A stretch of 62,883 nucleotides of DNA from Flavobacterium quisquiliarum (GTDB lineage: Bacteria > Bacteroidota > Bacteroidia > Flavobacteriales > Flavobacteriaceae), in contig NZ_WWEM01000021.1 of assembly GCF_019308285.1 (NCBI RefSeq), forward strand, positions 1-62,883, read 5' to 3'. Below the pieces are notes generated by a model, which saw only the letters and a list, made by a program, of their open reading frames with translations, searched no databases and was not told the DNA's origin. Below are positions 26,579-34,866 of this stretch, one piece after another; positions within the stretch are counted from its first letter, which is position 1, and every line of letters begins with the position of its first letter. A program made the translations under genes and the position numbers.

Positions 26579-26609
26579 AAAGTCCTGCAGAGATGCAGGA
26601 CTTTTTTTG
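26579..26609 (+). terminator. Terminator of rpsA
   Basis: AAAGTCCTGCA pairs with TGCAGGACTTT around a 4-nt loop, then seven T. Confidence 0.9.
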
Positions 26610-26640
26610 TTTTATACTGTTATTTCAATAAACTATAGTT

Positions 26641-27162
26641 TTATTTTAAAGCAAGTAACTTTGTTTCTTCTGGAGTAAATTCAGGAACGATAGCATAAGA
26701 ATCAATATTTGCTATTTCTAATTCGTCAAGAATATCTATAAGATTTCCGTAATTGGATTTTTTTGTTGGTTTTATAATAACCGAAATGCTTCTTCCTGGT
26801 TTGCCAAGTCGTTCGGCATATTTTAATGCTGTATTGTTGTAAGCTGCTATTTTTTTACGGATACCTTCTTTTCCATATTGAGTTGTCTGAGGTTTAATTT
26901 TGGGAACTGCCAAAAGTCCTGCGTAATAAATCAATTTGTTATCCGGTCCTAGTATGATTGTTAATGTCCTATTTTCTCCATAATGCTGAACAGGACAGTC
27001 GCAACAGTCACTGCCTGCACTTAAGTCTAAAATTTTAGGCTTCGATAATTCTCCAACTAACATAAAAAATATAATTAGCAGGAAAGAAACACTGACCATA
27101 GCGGTTAAATCAACTCGTGAATGTAGTTTTTTACTTCTGACTTTTTGCGGTAGGTTTTTCAT
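26641..27162 (-). CDS. ExbD/TolR-family protein, copy A
   Basis: 173 residues. A basic cytoplasmic N terminus (KNLPQKVRSKKLHSRVDLTA) leads into a single membrane helix (MVSVSFLLIIFFMLVGELS) carrying the usual TolR/ExbD features, then a periplasmic domain. Just after the helix is a cysteine cluster (SDCCDCPV). In the family, ExbD works with ExbB as a proton channel powering TonB, but no exbB gene is nearby. The first 43 residues differ from copy B at only three positions. It lies 31 nt behind copy B and is probably co-transcribed. Confidence 0.85.
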   Translation of the reverse strand: MKNLPQKVRSKKLHSRVDLTAMVSVSFLLIIFFMLVGELSKPKILDLSAGSDCCDCPVQHYGENRTLTIILGPDNKLIYYAGLLAVPKIKPQTTQYGKEGIRKKIAAYNNTALKYAERLGKPGRSISVIIKPTKKSNYGNLIDILDELEIANIDSYAIVPEFTPEETKLLALK

Positions 27163-27193
27163 GATTTTTTGCGTTTTGGTTATTTGATAATTT

Positions 27194-27727
27194 CTAATTG
27201 GATGCTAATAGTTTTGTCTCTTCTGGAGAAAATTCATCTATAACTGCATAAGTATCAATATTTGCTAATCTTAATTCTTCTAATACATCGATTAAATTTC
27301 CGTAATTACTCTTATTAGATGGTTTTATAAAAACAATTGCTCCACGATTCGGCCTGCCTATAGCTGCAGAATATTCAAGAATTTTTTTATTGATAAGATT
27401 TAAATCTGTTCGAAATCCACTTTCACTGTAATTGGTTTCTTTTGGTTCTTGAATAGGAGAATATAATAAACCAGCATATGTTACTATTTTATTATTTTCT
27501 CCTAGCAGAACAGTATAAAACCTGTTTCCACTGTAGCAACCAAACGAACAATCACCTAAACATGTTGGGTATCTATCGGGCAAACTCAAATTCATAACTT
27601 TTGGTTTCGATAATTCGCCAACAACCATAAAAAATATAATCAGCAGAAAAGAAACACTGACCATAGCAGTTAAATCAACTCGTGAACTTAACTTTTTACT
27701 TCTGACTTTTTGAGGTAGATTTTTCAT
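27194..27727 (-). CDS. ExbD/TolR-family protein, copy B
   Basis: 177 residues, same architecture as the downstream copy A: basic N terminus, one membrane helix, periplasmic domain. The post-helix segment differs (YPTCLGDCSFGCYSG, again three cysteines). C-terminal segments such as KPSNKSNYGNLIDVLEELRLANID are conserved between the copies. It opens the two-gene unit and probably acts as a heterodimer or paired subunit with copy A in an ExbBD-type motor encoded elsewhere; this is inference. Confidence 0.85.
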   Translation of the reverse strand: MKNLPQKVRSKKLSSRVDLTAMVSVSFLLIIFFMVVGELSKPKVMNLSLPDRYPTCLGDCSFGCYSGNRFYTVLLGENNKIVTYAGLLYSPIQEPKETNYSESGFRTDLNLINKKILEYSAAIGRPNRGAIVFIKPSNKSNYGNLIDVLEELRLANIDTYAVIDEFSPEETKLLASN

Positions 27728-27939
27728 AAAAAACAGGTTTTGAATCTAAATTTAATAATAAAAAGAATGCAAAATTCAATGGAGTTTTAAAAATAATCAA
27801 AAATAATTTTAAGGATTAAACCGTTGTTTTTCAGTGGATATTGCAAATTTTTCAAAGATATTTTTAATTCTTTTCATTTTTCGTAAAACCAAAAGAAATA
27901 TATCCCCGTAAATGACATTATAACTTAAAAAAAATAATT

Positions 27940-28494
27940 ATGAAAACTAGAAAATTTTTAGCAGTAGCAATTTTAGCTTTGGCTTTCGGATTTACATCAT
28001 TTGCTCAAAAAACAGTAATGGTAGGCGGAGCAGCAATGTATCCAAACAAAAATATTATTGAAAACGCTGTTAATTCAAAAGATCACACAACTTTAGTTGC
28101 AGCAGTAAAGGCGGCAGATTTAGTTGAAACTTTAAAAGGAAAAGGGCCGTTTACGGTTTTTGCTCCAACAAATGAAGCATTCGATAAACTGCCAAAAGGA
28201 ACAGTTGAAACATTACTTAAACCTGAGAATAAAAAAATGCTTCAAAATATTTTAACTTATCATGTAGTTGCAGGAAAATGGAGTGCGGCTGCTATTGCAA
28301 AAGCAATAAAAGCAGGAAAAGGTAAAGCAACCATAAAAGCAGTAAACGGTGGTACTTTAACAGCTTGGATGGAAGGTAAAGATTTGTACATCACAGATGA
28401 AAAAGGTGATAAATCGAAAGTGACAATTGCAGACGTTAACCAGTCAAATGGAGTAATTCATGTTGTTGATGCGGTATTACTTCCTAAGAAATAA
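27940..28494 (+). CDS. Exported fasciclin (FAS1) domain protein
   Basis: 184 residues. A signal peptide (FLAVAILALAFGFTSFAQ) is followed by one FAS1 domain. Conserved boxes are FTVFAPTNEAFDKLPKGTVETLL (H1 region) and NGVIHVVDAVLLP (H2 region), with the LTYHVVAGKW stretch between. FAS1 domains mediate adhesion or carbohydrate/protein contact at cell surfaces. It is a lone gene facing a convergent exporter gene. Confidence 0.93.
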   Translation: MKTRKFLAVAILALAFGFTSFAQKTVMVGGAAMYPNKNIIENAVNSKDHTTLVAAVKAADLVETLKGKGPFTVFAPTNEAFDKLPKGTVETLLKPENKKMLQNILTYHVVAGKWSAAAIAKAIKAGKGKATIKAVNGGTLTAWMEGKDLYITDEKGDKSKVTIADVNQSNGVIHVVDAVLLPKK

Positions 28495-28522
28495 TTAGTT
28501 CAAGTAACAGAATCTAACAGTT

Positions 28523-28560
28523 ATAAAAGCTCAGTAAATACTATTTATTGAGCTTTTATC
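28523..28560. terminator. Bidirectional hairpin between convergent genes
   Basis: ATAAAAGCTCAGTAAATA pairs with TATTTATTGAGCTTTTAT. The right arm overlaps the stop codon of the EamA gene on the other strand. Confidence 0.7.
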
Positions 28561-29401
28561 TTTTAGCTGTTAAAGTACTTCCCGTAGATGCAATTACTAC
28601 ACAAACCACAGCTAAAATTTCATAAATATTCAATTTTTCTTGTAGAAATATAAAAGCACAAATAGAAGCAGCAGCGGGTTCCAAACTCATCAAAATGCTA
28701 AAAGTTCGTGGAGGAAGCTGTCCTAAAGCTTTCATTTCTAAAGTAAACGGAATCGCACTAGATAAAAGCGCCAGAGCAACTCCCATTCCGAAAAATTTAG
28801 GTGTTAAGTTTGTTAATCCGTTTTCTAGAAAACCGAAAGGTAAAATTAAAATAGCGGCAAACAGCATTCCAGTAGAAACCGCTTGTCCTCCGTTCATAAT
28901 TTTGGAGATTTTACCTCCTAAAACTATATACGCCGTCCAAAAACCTCCGGCTAAAAGAGCAAACAAAATTCCTAAAGAATCTAAACGGTCATTTGTCCAA
29001 GGAGCAATCAATAGTATTCCGATTGCAGCAAGAAGAACCCAGCAATAATCAATTAAACGTTTGGAGCCTGCAATTGCTAATAATAATGGTCCAACAAACT
29101 CCAAAGTAACAGCTAATCCAATTGGAATTCTTTCGATTGCAAAGTAAAATATTAAATTCATGGCACCTAAAGATAGACCGTATGGAATTACGATTTTCCA
29201 CTGTGCTGGAGTAATTGTCTTTAAATTTGGTCTATATGCCAACAATAAAATTAAAGCTGAAATTCCGATACGAAGCGACGCAGTACCTGCAGCTCCAATT
29301 GCAGGAAATAATGTTTTGGCAATCGCTGCACCACATTGAACACTAATAATTGCTAGCAATACCGCAGGAACGGGAGGGAGGTTTATTTCTCTATTTCTCA
29401 T
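28556..29401 (-). CDS. EamA-family exporter (RhtA-like)
   Basis: 281 residues and about ten membrane helices in two EamA repeats (residues about 12-135 and 150-280). The N-terminal pattern (PVPAVLLAIISVQCGAAIAKTLFP) and LRIGISALILLLAYRP resemble RhtA, the threonine/homoserine exporter, but specificity cannot be read with certainty. It belongs to the drug/metabolite transporter superfamily in the inner membrane. A monocistronic gene. Confidence 0.85.
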   Translation of the reverse strand: MRNREINLPPVPAVLLAIISVQCGAAIAKTLFPAIGAAGTASLRIGISALILLLAYRPNLKTITPAQWKIVIPYGLSLGAMNLIFYFAIERIPIGLAVTLEFVGPLLLAIAGSKRLIDYCWVLLAAIGILLIAPWTNDRLDSLGILFALLAGGFWTAYIVLGGKISKIMNGGQAVSTGMLFAAILILPFGFLENGLTNLTPKFFGMGVALALLSSAIPFTLEMKALGQLPPRTFSILMSLEPAAASICAFIFLQEKLNIYEILAVVCVVIASTGSTLTAKR

Positions 29402-29455
29402 AAATCACTGGCAGAAAAGAAACGATTTCTGCTTAATAAACTAAAAGTATATGTA

Positions 29456-29599
29456 TTAATTGCCTAACGCGCGTTTGGTTACAAAAGCGCGATATCCAAT
29501 AATTGCCATCTGCCATTTTTTTGCTTTTGCAATGTCTAATCCTTGTTTGGTAAAACTAGGCAATAGTATTTTATTGAGTTTGGCTAGAAATTTATACAT
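29456..29599 (-). CDS. Conserved 47-residue basic protein
   Basis: 47 residues (YKFLAKLNKILLPSF start, then TKQGLDIAKAKKWQ and a hydrophobic segment to KRALGN). The frame is open to 29650, but a TATCTTTG promoter element at 29616-29623 and the better ATG at 29599 support the short form. I recall small flavobacterial proteins of this type sometimes labelled SsrA-binding protein, but there is no SmpB domain here, so that label would be wrong. Function unknown; high lysine content suggests nucleic-acid or membrane association. Confidence 0.65.
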   Translation of the reverse strand: MYKFLAKLNKILLPSFTKQGLDIAKAKKWQMAIIGYRAFVTKRALGN

Positions 29600-29615
29600 A
29601 GTAGATTTGTTTGGG

Positions 29616-29623
29616 CAAAGATA
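29616..29623 (-). promoter_or_regulatory. -7 promoter element (TATCTTTG, minus strand)
   Basis: TAnnTTTG match 17 nt before the ATG at 29599. A TTTG lies 24 nt upstream, slightly long spacing. It decides in favour of the short reading of the small gene. Confidence 0.5.
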
Positions 29624-29625
29624 TA

Positions 29626-29659
29626 AAAAAAGACTTTGTGTTTGAAACAAAGTCTTTTG
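29626..29659 (-). terminator. Terminator of the six-gene bla-like operon
   Basis: On the minus strand, AAAAGACTTTG and CAAAGTCTTTTT form a stem ending in a run of seven T. It sits 21 nt behind the last gene of the operon. Confidence 0.75.
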
Positions 29660-29679
29660 AGGTATAAAAGAGTGAAAAT

Positions 29680-31113
29680 CTAGATCTTAAGAATTAGGTT
29701 TTGATCGCCTTCTGTTTCTCTATTTATTGCATTTTTAGGAGCTTCTATCCAGCCGGTCTTGTTAATGACAAATTTGAACAAATGTGTCTTGTCTTTTTCA
29801 AGTTTTGATTTTGGAATTGTTAATTCAAAAGTGTTTTTGTTTTTTCTAATCATTTGAAAATTTGCATCATTCGGATTCCAATTGTCAAATGAACCTGCAA
29901 TTGAAACACTTTTTACCAAGTCAGAATTTAATGCTTTGTCATGTTCATAAGTAAAAACAACATTGTCACCGATTAGTTTATAACCATAAATACCAGATTG
30001 TTTTTTATTCTCACTTAATAAATCACTTGATAATCTCATAACAACTTCTCCTAAAGCATTCGCGGTATTTTCATCACTTATATTTACGATAATAGAAAAT
30101 CCTAATTGTCGTTCGGGATAAATGATTAACATATTCTGAGTTCCAAATGCACCTCCATGTTTCCAGCAGTTTTTTCCATTTTCATCTACCTGAATATAAT
30201 CCCAAAAATATCCGTTCCAAGTTGTTGGGCTGTTTAGCAGATTTTGCTGTGATTCTTGAACAATTTTATTCTTCGTATTCAATTCATAAGCAATGAATTT
30301 AGTCAAATCATTTAAAGTAGATTTTAATCTTCCTGCTGCACCCCAAAGATTATCTGAAATTCTAGGCATTAGGAGACCTTTTAGATTATAACCATTCGCA
30401 ACAACAACTTCTGGATTTAGATTTATTCCAGTTGATCTCATATCTAATTTAGAGAATATGTTTTCTTTTAAAAGTGTTTCATAACTTTTTTGATAGACAT
30501 TTTCTAAGATGTGAGCCGTCAAATTAAGACTCCCATTACTGTATTTAAATTTAGTTCCTGGTAGCGTATCTAGTTTTATTGTTTTAAGATCCTCAAAGAA
30601 ATTTTCACGAGTATAAGATTCATCCATTTTCTTAAAAGCAAGATAACTGCTGTCACTTCTGTTTTTTCTTAATTCAGCATTGTCCGGAAGATCTTTATCA
30701 AAACCTGTTCTAAAAGAGACTAAATCTTTAATCGTTATTGGCGTTCCATTGTATTGCAAATTAGGATAAGAACCTGTAATATATTTTCTAATATCATCAT
30801 CTGGATTTAGTTTTCCTTCCAACACAGCCTGAGCTACAAGTAAACCAGTAAATAATTTGGTAATAGAGGCAACTTCAAAAACAGTATTATTATTGGCAAT
30901 ATTTTCTTTTGCTTTATCAATTTCGCCATAATGACGCGTATAAGTTTTTCCATTTTTGACAACTCCAATAGAAATTGAATTTGCTTTTGACTTACTCATT
31001 AAAAGTGAAGCCGTTTTGTCCATTGACATAAAAATGTCTCTTTCGACTTTGTTTTGCTGTGCTAAAATTGAAAAGCTAAAAAACAAAAGAAGGATTAATA
31101 GTTTATTTTTCAT
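29680..31113 (-). CDS. Serine hydrolase (beta-lactamase/PBP fold) with C-terminal CBM48-like domain
   Basis: 477 residues. The signal peptide ends near 19 (SFSILAQQ). A beta-lactamase family (class C/esterase-like) domain follows: Ser83-x-x-Lys86 in ASITKLF, Y-S-N near 197 in KYSNGSLN, and an HGG segment in CWKHGGAFGTQ as the third motif. From about residue 395, VSIAGSFDNWNPNDANFQM through FKFVINKTGWIEAP matches an E-set/AMPK glycogen-binding-like module, an unusual partner. It is the last gene of the apparent operon. Substrate unknown; D-Ala peptidase, esterase or beta-lactamase are possible. Confidence 0.87.
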   Translation of the reverse strand: MKNKLLILLLFFSFSILAQQNKVERDIFMSMDKTASLLMSKSKANSISIGVVKNGKTYTRHYGEIDKAKENIANNNTVFEVASITKLFTGLLVAQAVLEGKLNPDDDIRKYITGSYPNLQYNGTPITIKDLVSFRTGFDKDLPDNAELRKNRSDSSYLAFKKMDESYTRENFFEDLKTIKLDTLPGTKFKYSNGSLNLTAHILENVYQKSYETLLKENIFSKLDMRSTGINLNPEVVVANGYNLKGLLMPRISDNLWGAAGRLKSTLNDLTKFIAYELNTKNKIVQESQQNLLNSPTTWNGYFWDYIQVDENGKNCWKHGGAFGTQNMLIIYPERQLGFSIIVNISDENTANALGEVVMRLSSDLLSENKKQSGIYGYKLIGDNVVFTYEHDKALNSDLVKSVSIAGSFDNWNPNDANFQMIRKNKNTFELTIPKSKLEKDKTHLFKFVINKTGWIEAPKNAINRETEGDQNLILKI

Positions 31114-31159
31114 TTTTCTTCAATTAGGTTTTAATTAGCTTTAAGAAATTTCATGACAA

Positions 31160-32593
31160 TTATTTAACTATCATGCCATCGAGTTTTTTAAGCATCTCTT
31201 TTGCATTATTATTGTCAGGTGAAAGTGCTAATGCTTTTTGATAATTCTGTTTTGATAATTCAAATTGCTTATTATTGAAGTAAGCATCAGCAAGACTGTC
31301 AAAAGCATTGCCAGATTGAGGATTTTCTTTGGAATTTAATTCAAAAACTTTTATAGCATCGTTAATTCTTCCATAGTTAAGAAAAGTATAGCCGATTACA
31401 TTTAATCTGTATTCAAAGTCCCATTCTGGATGTGATGCTTTTAGTGTTTTGTAGTTTTCTATGGCTTTTTGAATGTCTAGTTTCAAAAAATCATAATTCA
31501 CTTTTTCATGAGCTAAAAAATGATCATCAACAAGAGAACTATCTATAAGTCCTGCAACATGATTTATAACTTGCGATTGTACATACATTCCTGAGTATTT
31601 ATGACCATTAGATAAGAAAATAATAGTTATGTCATCTTTAAGAAACTTTCTAAATGCAGTTTCATTTCCACCAGTAAAACCAAAAGATGTAGTATTATTA
31701 GAGTTGTAAATTTCCCAACCGTAAGCAAAATCTCGAGAATTTGACGCATACTTAAATGGTTTCCACATCAAACTTTTAGTATCCTCTTTAAGAAATATAT
31801 TTTTGTCAAGATTTTGATTCCAACGAATAAATTCAGGAAGTGTGATTATCATACCGTTTGCAGAATGAGAATCTTTTCCAAAATCTGTATTTCCTTTTTG
31901 ATATTTTTTTGTTTTGGCATCATAAGTATATCTCACACCACCATTTGCAAAAACATCATTCATATTAGAAGAAAAAGTAACCCCGGATTTTACATTCGGA
32001 AACTGATTTTGTAAAATATATTCATCAAAAGTTTGGCCAGTGATTTTTTCGATAATTCTTGTCAGAAATAAATAATTTGTCTGATTATATCGATACTCGT
32101 TTCCTGTTATAAATTCCATTGGCTTTGTGGCAAGTATTTCAATTCTTTTTTCATAAGGTAATGAAATTGGAATATCGTCAAAAGCAACAATATTGGGTAA
32201 ACCGGAAGAATGTGATAATAGATTTCCAACTTTTATATCTTGCCATTCTTTTGGAAGATTGAAAAGATATTTCGAAATAGGATCTTCAAGACTAAGTTTT
32301 CCATTTTCAATTAACTGAAAAATCGCAACATTAGTTATAATTTTAGTTGTAGAAAAAAGTCTAAAACCAGTGTTTTGATCCACTGGTTTTTGATTTTCTA
32401 AAGAAGATTCTCCAAAATATTTTTCATAAATTATTTTACCATTTTTGATAACCGCAACAGCGGCACCTGGAATTTCATTTACTTCTATTACTTCTTTTAA
32501 ATAAGCATCGATTTTTCCTTCTGTTATTTTATCTTGGCCAAAACCAAATAGGAAAACGAGTGAACACAATACAGTAAAAAATATTTTTTTCAT
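31160..32593 (-). CDS. Serine hydrolase (beta-lactamase fold) with C-terminal TPR
   Basis: 477 residues. A signal peptide ends near 20 (FLFGFGQ). Ser81-Thr-Thr-Lys84 in LFSTTKI is the nucleophile motif. The second motif reads YNQTNY instead of YSN, so the usual asparagine is replaced by glutamine. The C-terminal part (from about 380) has TPR-like helices (AIKVFELNSKENPQSGNAF; KALALSPDNNNAKEML). It lies 26 nt behind an M56 gene and 46 nt before the second hydrolase, so it appears to be part of the regulated operon. Confidence 0.87.
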   Translation of the reverse strand: MKKIFFTVLCSLVFLFGFGQDKITEGKIDAYLKEVIEVNEIPGAAVAVIKNGKIIYEKYFGESSLENQKPVDQNTGFRLFSTTKIITNVAIFQLIENGKLSLEDPISKYLFNLPKEWQDIKVGNLLSHSSGLPNIVAFDDIPISLPYEKRIEILATKPMEFITGNEYRYNQTNYLFLTRIIEKITGQTFDEYILQNQFPNVKSGVTFSSNMNDVFANGGVRYTYDAKTKKYQKGNTDFGKDSHSANGMIITLPEFIRWNQNLDKNIFLKEDTKSLMWKPFKYASNSRDFAYGWEIYNSNNTTSFGFTGGNETAFRKFLKDDITIIFLSNGHKYSGMYVQSQVINHVAGLIDSSLVDDHFLAHEKVNYDFLKLDIQKAIENYKTLKASHPEWDFEYRLNVIGYTFLNYGRINDAIKVFELNSKENPQSGNAFDSLADAYFNNKQFELSKQNYQKALALSPDNNNAKEMLKKLDGMIVK

Positions 32594-32619
32594 GTAGCTG
32601 ATATGTAGTTGCTCGGCTT

Positions 32620-34476
32620 TTAAGCCTTTTTATTCTCTTTTTCCATTACTTTCATATTTTTCTCATGCTCTTTCATATCCTTTGCGTGTTGCTTCATATC
32701 TTTAGCATGTTGTTTCATGTTTTTTTCATGTTGCTTCATGTCAAGTTCATACTGTTTCATGTCTTGCTCATACTGCTTCATATCTCTTTCGTAAATACCA
32801 GCATCATCTCCAAAGTTAAATTTGAAATTATAATTGAATTTCTCCATTTTTTCGTTGTACTTTTCCATTGCTAGTTCGTACTTCTCCATTTCTTTTTCAT
32901 AAATAGCTTCTCTTTGAGACATAAGAGCTTCAATTTGTTTTTCGTAAGCTGCCATATCTGGCTGAAATGTTTCCATCTTTTTTTGAAATGCTTCAATTTC
33001 TTTTTCAAATTTACTCATCGCAACTTTGTCCATTGGATTCTTAGGAGCAACTGGTGGTTTCGGCATTTTAGACATGTCAACTGCTGGAGCAGGAGGCATT
33101 GGTCCAGAAGGAAAAGTAGGTGGCGTTGGCGGAGTAGGAGGTGTAACATCTGAATCACCTAAATTACGAACAATAACTCTTTCGTTTCTGATCATCATTG
33201 GTGCTTTGAAATTTTTATCACTGCTAATTACAATAGCTTTTGTTCCTTTTTCATCAATTCCAATTGCAAGTTCACAGTCTTTAATGGCTTTGTCTCCATC
33301 AATTTTAATAGTTTGTTTTTTCCCAGAATCTGATTTTGTCTGGATTTGAATGGCAGTTAATTCTTTTTCAGAGTTTCTTTTTACATCAGATACTTCAACA
33401 TCAAGATTATGATCTGCTTTTAATTTTGCTTTTAACGCTTGTAATTCTTGATCAGTCGTATTCTTTGTGATTTTAATTATTTCTTGCGTGTCTTTAACCG
33501 TATCTTTTTGTACAACAGTTAAATCTTGTTTTTTCTCTTGTGCAATCGTTTTTATCTGAAATAAAAGAATAAAGGCACCAAGAGCAGGAACTACGGCATA
33601 ATATTTCCAGTAATTCATTTTCTTTGATTGATTTTTGTTTAACATGACAATTCGTTTTTTGATTAATGATTGATAAAAATGATTGGTGATTGCAACACAT
33701 GTTTCATGCGTTGTGATTTTTAAAAGCGTGTATTGATAGGCTTTTTTGTCCGATATCTTTTTGGAAGCTTCACTATCAGCAATAAATTCAAGATTTTGTA
33801 GAATTGCTTTTTTATAAAGCCATACAATTGGATTGAACCAAAACAGGATGCAGAAGATTCTCGAAATTAAAACATCAACAGTATGCTTTTGGTCACTGTG
33901 TACTTTTTCGTGTTCCAAAATATTTTCTAATTCCGCCGAAGTGTAAAGTGATGAGTTGTACACTATATAATCGAAATAAGAAAACGGCGCTATGTTTTCA
34001 TTTACATCTATAAATTTAAAATCTTCCTGCTGTTTAACTTTTTTTCCTTTTAAAACAGAGTTTAAACTGTAAAAATCAAGTAGAAATTTTAGCATAAAAG
34101 AACTAAAACCAATACCATAAACAGCGATTAAAACCAAATTCCAATTGACTTCAAAACCTTTTTCTTCTTCCATTACAGTAGAAATAGATTGAGGTTTGTA
34201 TGAAATTATATCATGAGTACTAACAGGAATATTAACAGGAGTAGATTCAACAGCTGTTTTTACAAAAACTGGCTCAGGAACAACTGGTGCTGGCTGAATC
34301 CAGACTACTTTTGTGTAAACTACAAAAGGCAATACAACAGAAGTAATCAAACCTGCAATTAGAAACCATCGACTACTGTTAAAAAATGTTTCTTTGCGTA
34401 ATAAAATGATGTAGGCAAAATAAAACATTGCTAACAACCCGCTTGATTTTAGGATAAAAATGAAAAGTGCTTCCAT
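32620..34476 (-). CDS. M56-family (BlaR1/MecR1-like) membrane protease, copy B, with heptad-repeat tail
   Basis: 618 residues. N-terminal membrane helices flank the zinc motif HEKVH at 189-193 (ILEHEKVHSDQ). A further helix lies near 290-310 (YYAVVPALGAFILLFQI). In BlaR1 this protease cleaves the BlaI repressor on signal. There is no penicillin-binding sensor domain; instead there is a Pro-rich stretch (TPPTPPTPP) and a long coiled coil. The coiled coil ends in six consecutive heptads beginning MKQYEQD, MKQYELD, MKQHEKN. It sits 9 nt behind a blaI gene. Confidence 0.9.
   Translation of the reverse strand: MEALFIFILKSSGLLAMFYFAYIILLRKETFFNSSRWFLIAGLITSVVLPFVVYTKVVWIQPAPVVPEPVFVKTAVESTPVNIPVSTHDIISYKPQSISTVMEEEKGFEVNWNLVLIAVYGIGFSSFMLKFLLDFYSLNSVLKGKKVKQQEDFKFIDVNENIAPFSYFDYIVYNSSLYTSAELENILEHEKVHSDQKHTVDVLISRIFCILFWFNPIVWLYKKAILQNLEFIADSEASKKISDKKAYQYTLLKITTHETCVAITNHFYQSLIKKRIVMLNKNQSKKMNYWKYYAVVPALGAFILLFQIKTIAQEKKQDLTVVQKDTVKDTQEIIKITKNTTDQELQALKAKLKADHNLDVEVSDVKRNSEKELTAIQIQTKSDSGKKQTIKIDGDKAIKDCELAIGIDEKGTKAIVISSDKNFKAPMMIRNERVIVRNLGDSDVTPPTPPTPPTFPSGPMPPAPAVDMSKMPKPPVAPKNPMDKVAMSKFEKEIEAFQKKMETFQPDMAAYEKQIEALMSQREAIYEKEMEKYELAMEKYNEKMEKFNYNFKFNFGDDAGIYERDMKQYEQDMKQYELDMKQHEKNMKQHAKDMKQHAKDMKEHEKNMKVMEKENKKA
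32651..32790 (-). repeat. 21-bp in-frame tandem repeat encoding heptads
   Basis: CAT (Met on the minus strand) recurs every 21 bp through this stretch, encoding MK-[QE]-[YH]-[EA]-x-[DN] units at the C terminus of the M56 protein. Copies differ by a few bases each. Confidence 0.75.
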
Positions 34477-34485
34477 AGTTTTTAA

Positions 34486-34854
34486 TTATTTGCCTTCTTT
34501 TGGATTTTCGATCATGTCTAAGATTTCTCGTAATTCGTCTGCTGAAATTTTCTCTTCTTTGGCAAAAAACGATACCATACTTTTATAAGAACTATTAAAA
34601 TAGTTGTCAATTGCTGTACTCATAAAACCTTTTCGGTAATCTTCGATACTTACTGCTGGATAATATTGATGTGTATTTCCAAAAGCATTGTGCGCAACAT
34701 AACCTTTCTCTTCCAGATTACGAACTATTGTAGACAAAGTATTGTAATGCGGTTGGTCTTCTAGAATCTCTGCTTGAATTTCTTTCACAAAAGCTTTTTT
34801 AAGCTTCCATAAAATATGCATGATTTCTTCTTCTTTATTGGTTAGTTTTTGCAT
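34486..34854 (-). CDS. BlaI/MecI-family repressor, copy B
   Basis: 122 residues. A winged-helix domain (LTNKEEEIMHILWKLKKAFVKEI, then LSTIVRNLEEKGYV) is followed by a dimerisation tail (ELREILDMIEN). Family members bind dyad operators and are cleaved by a BlaR1-type protease. It is nearly identical in layout and sequence to copy A. Only 12 nt separate it from the upstream M56 gene, so no separate promoter is evident. Confidence 0.92.
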   Translation of the reverse strand: MQKLTNKEEEIMHILWKLKKAFVKEIQAEILEDQPHYNTLSTIVRNLEEKGYVAHNAFGNTHQYYPAVSIEDYRKGFMSTAIDNYFNSSYKSMVSFFAKEEKISADELREILDMIENPKEGK

Positions 34855-34866
34855 TGTGATATTTTA

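Noticed and set aside
29460..29645. Plus-strand frame opposite the 47-residue protein
   Set aside because: The minus-strand reading has promoter support and a coherent protein; the plus reading has none.
32665..33349. Plus-strand open frames opposite the M56 copy-B gene (for example His/Leu/Phe-rich and Gly-rich)
   Set aside because: They are antisense shadows of the 21-bp repeats and the Pro-rich coding region; no start context or homology features.
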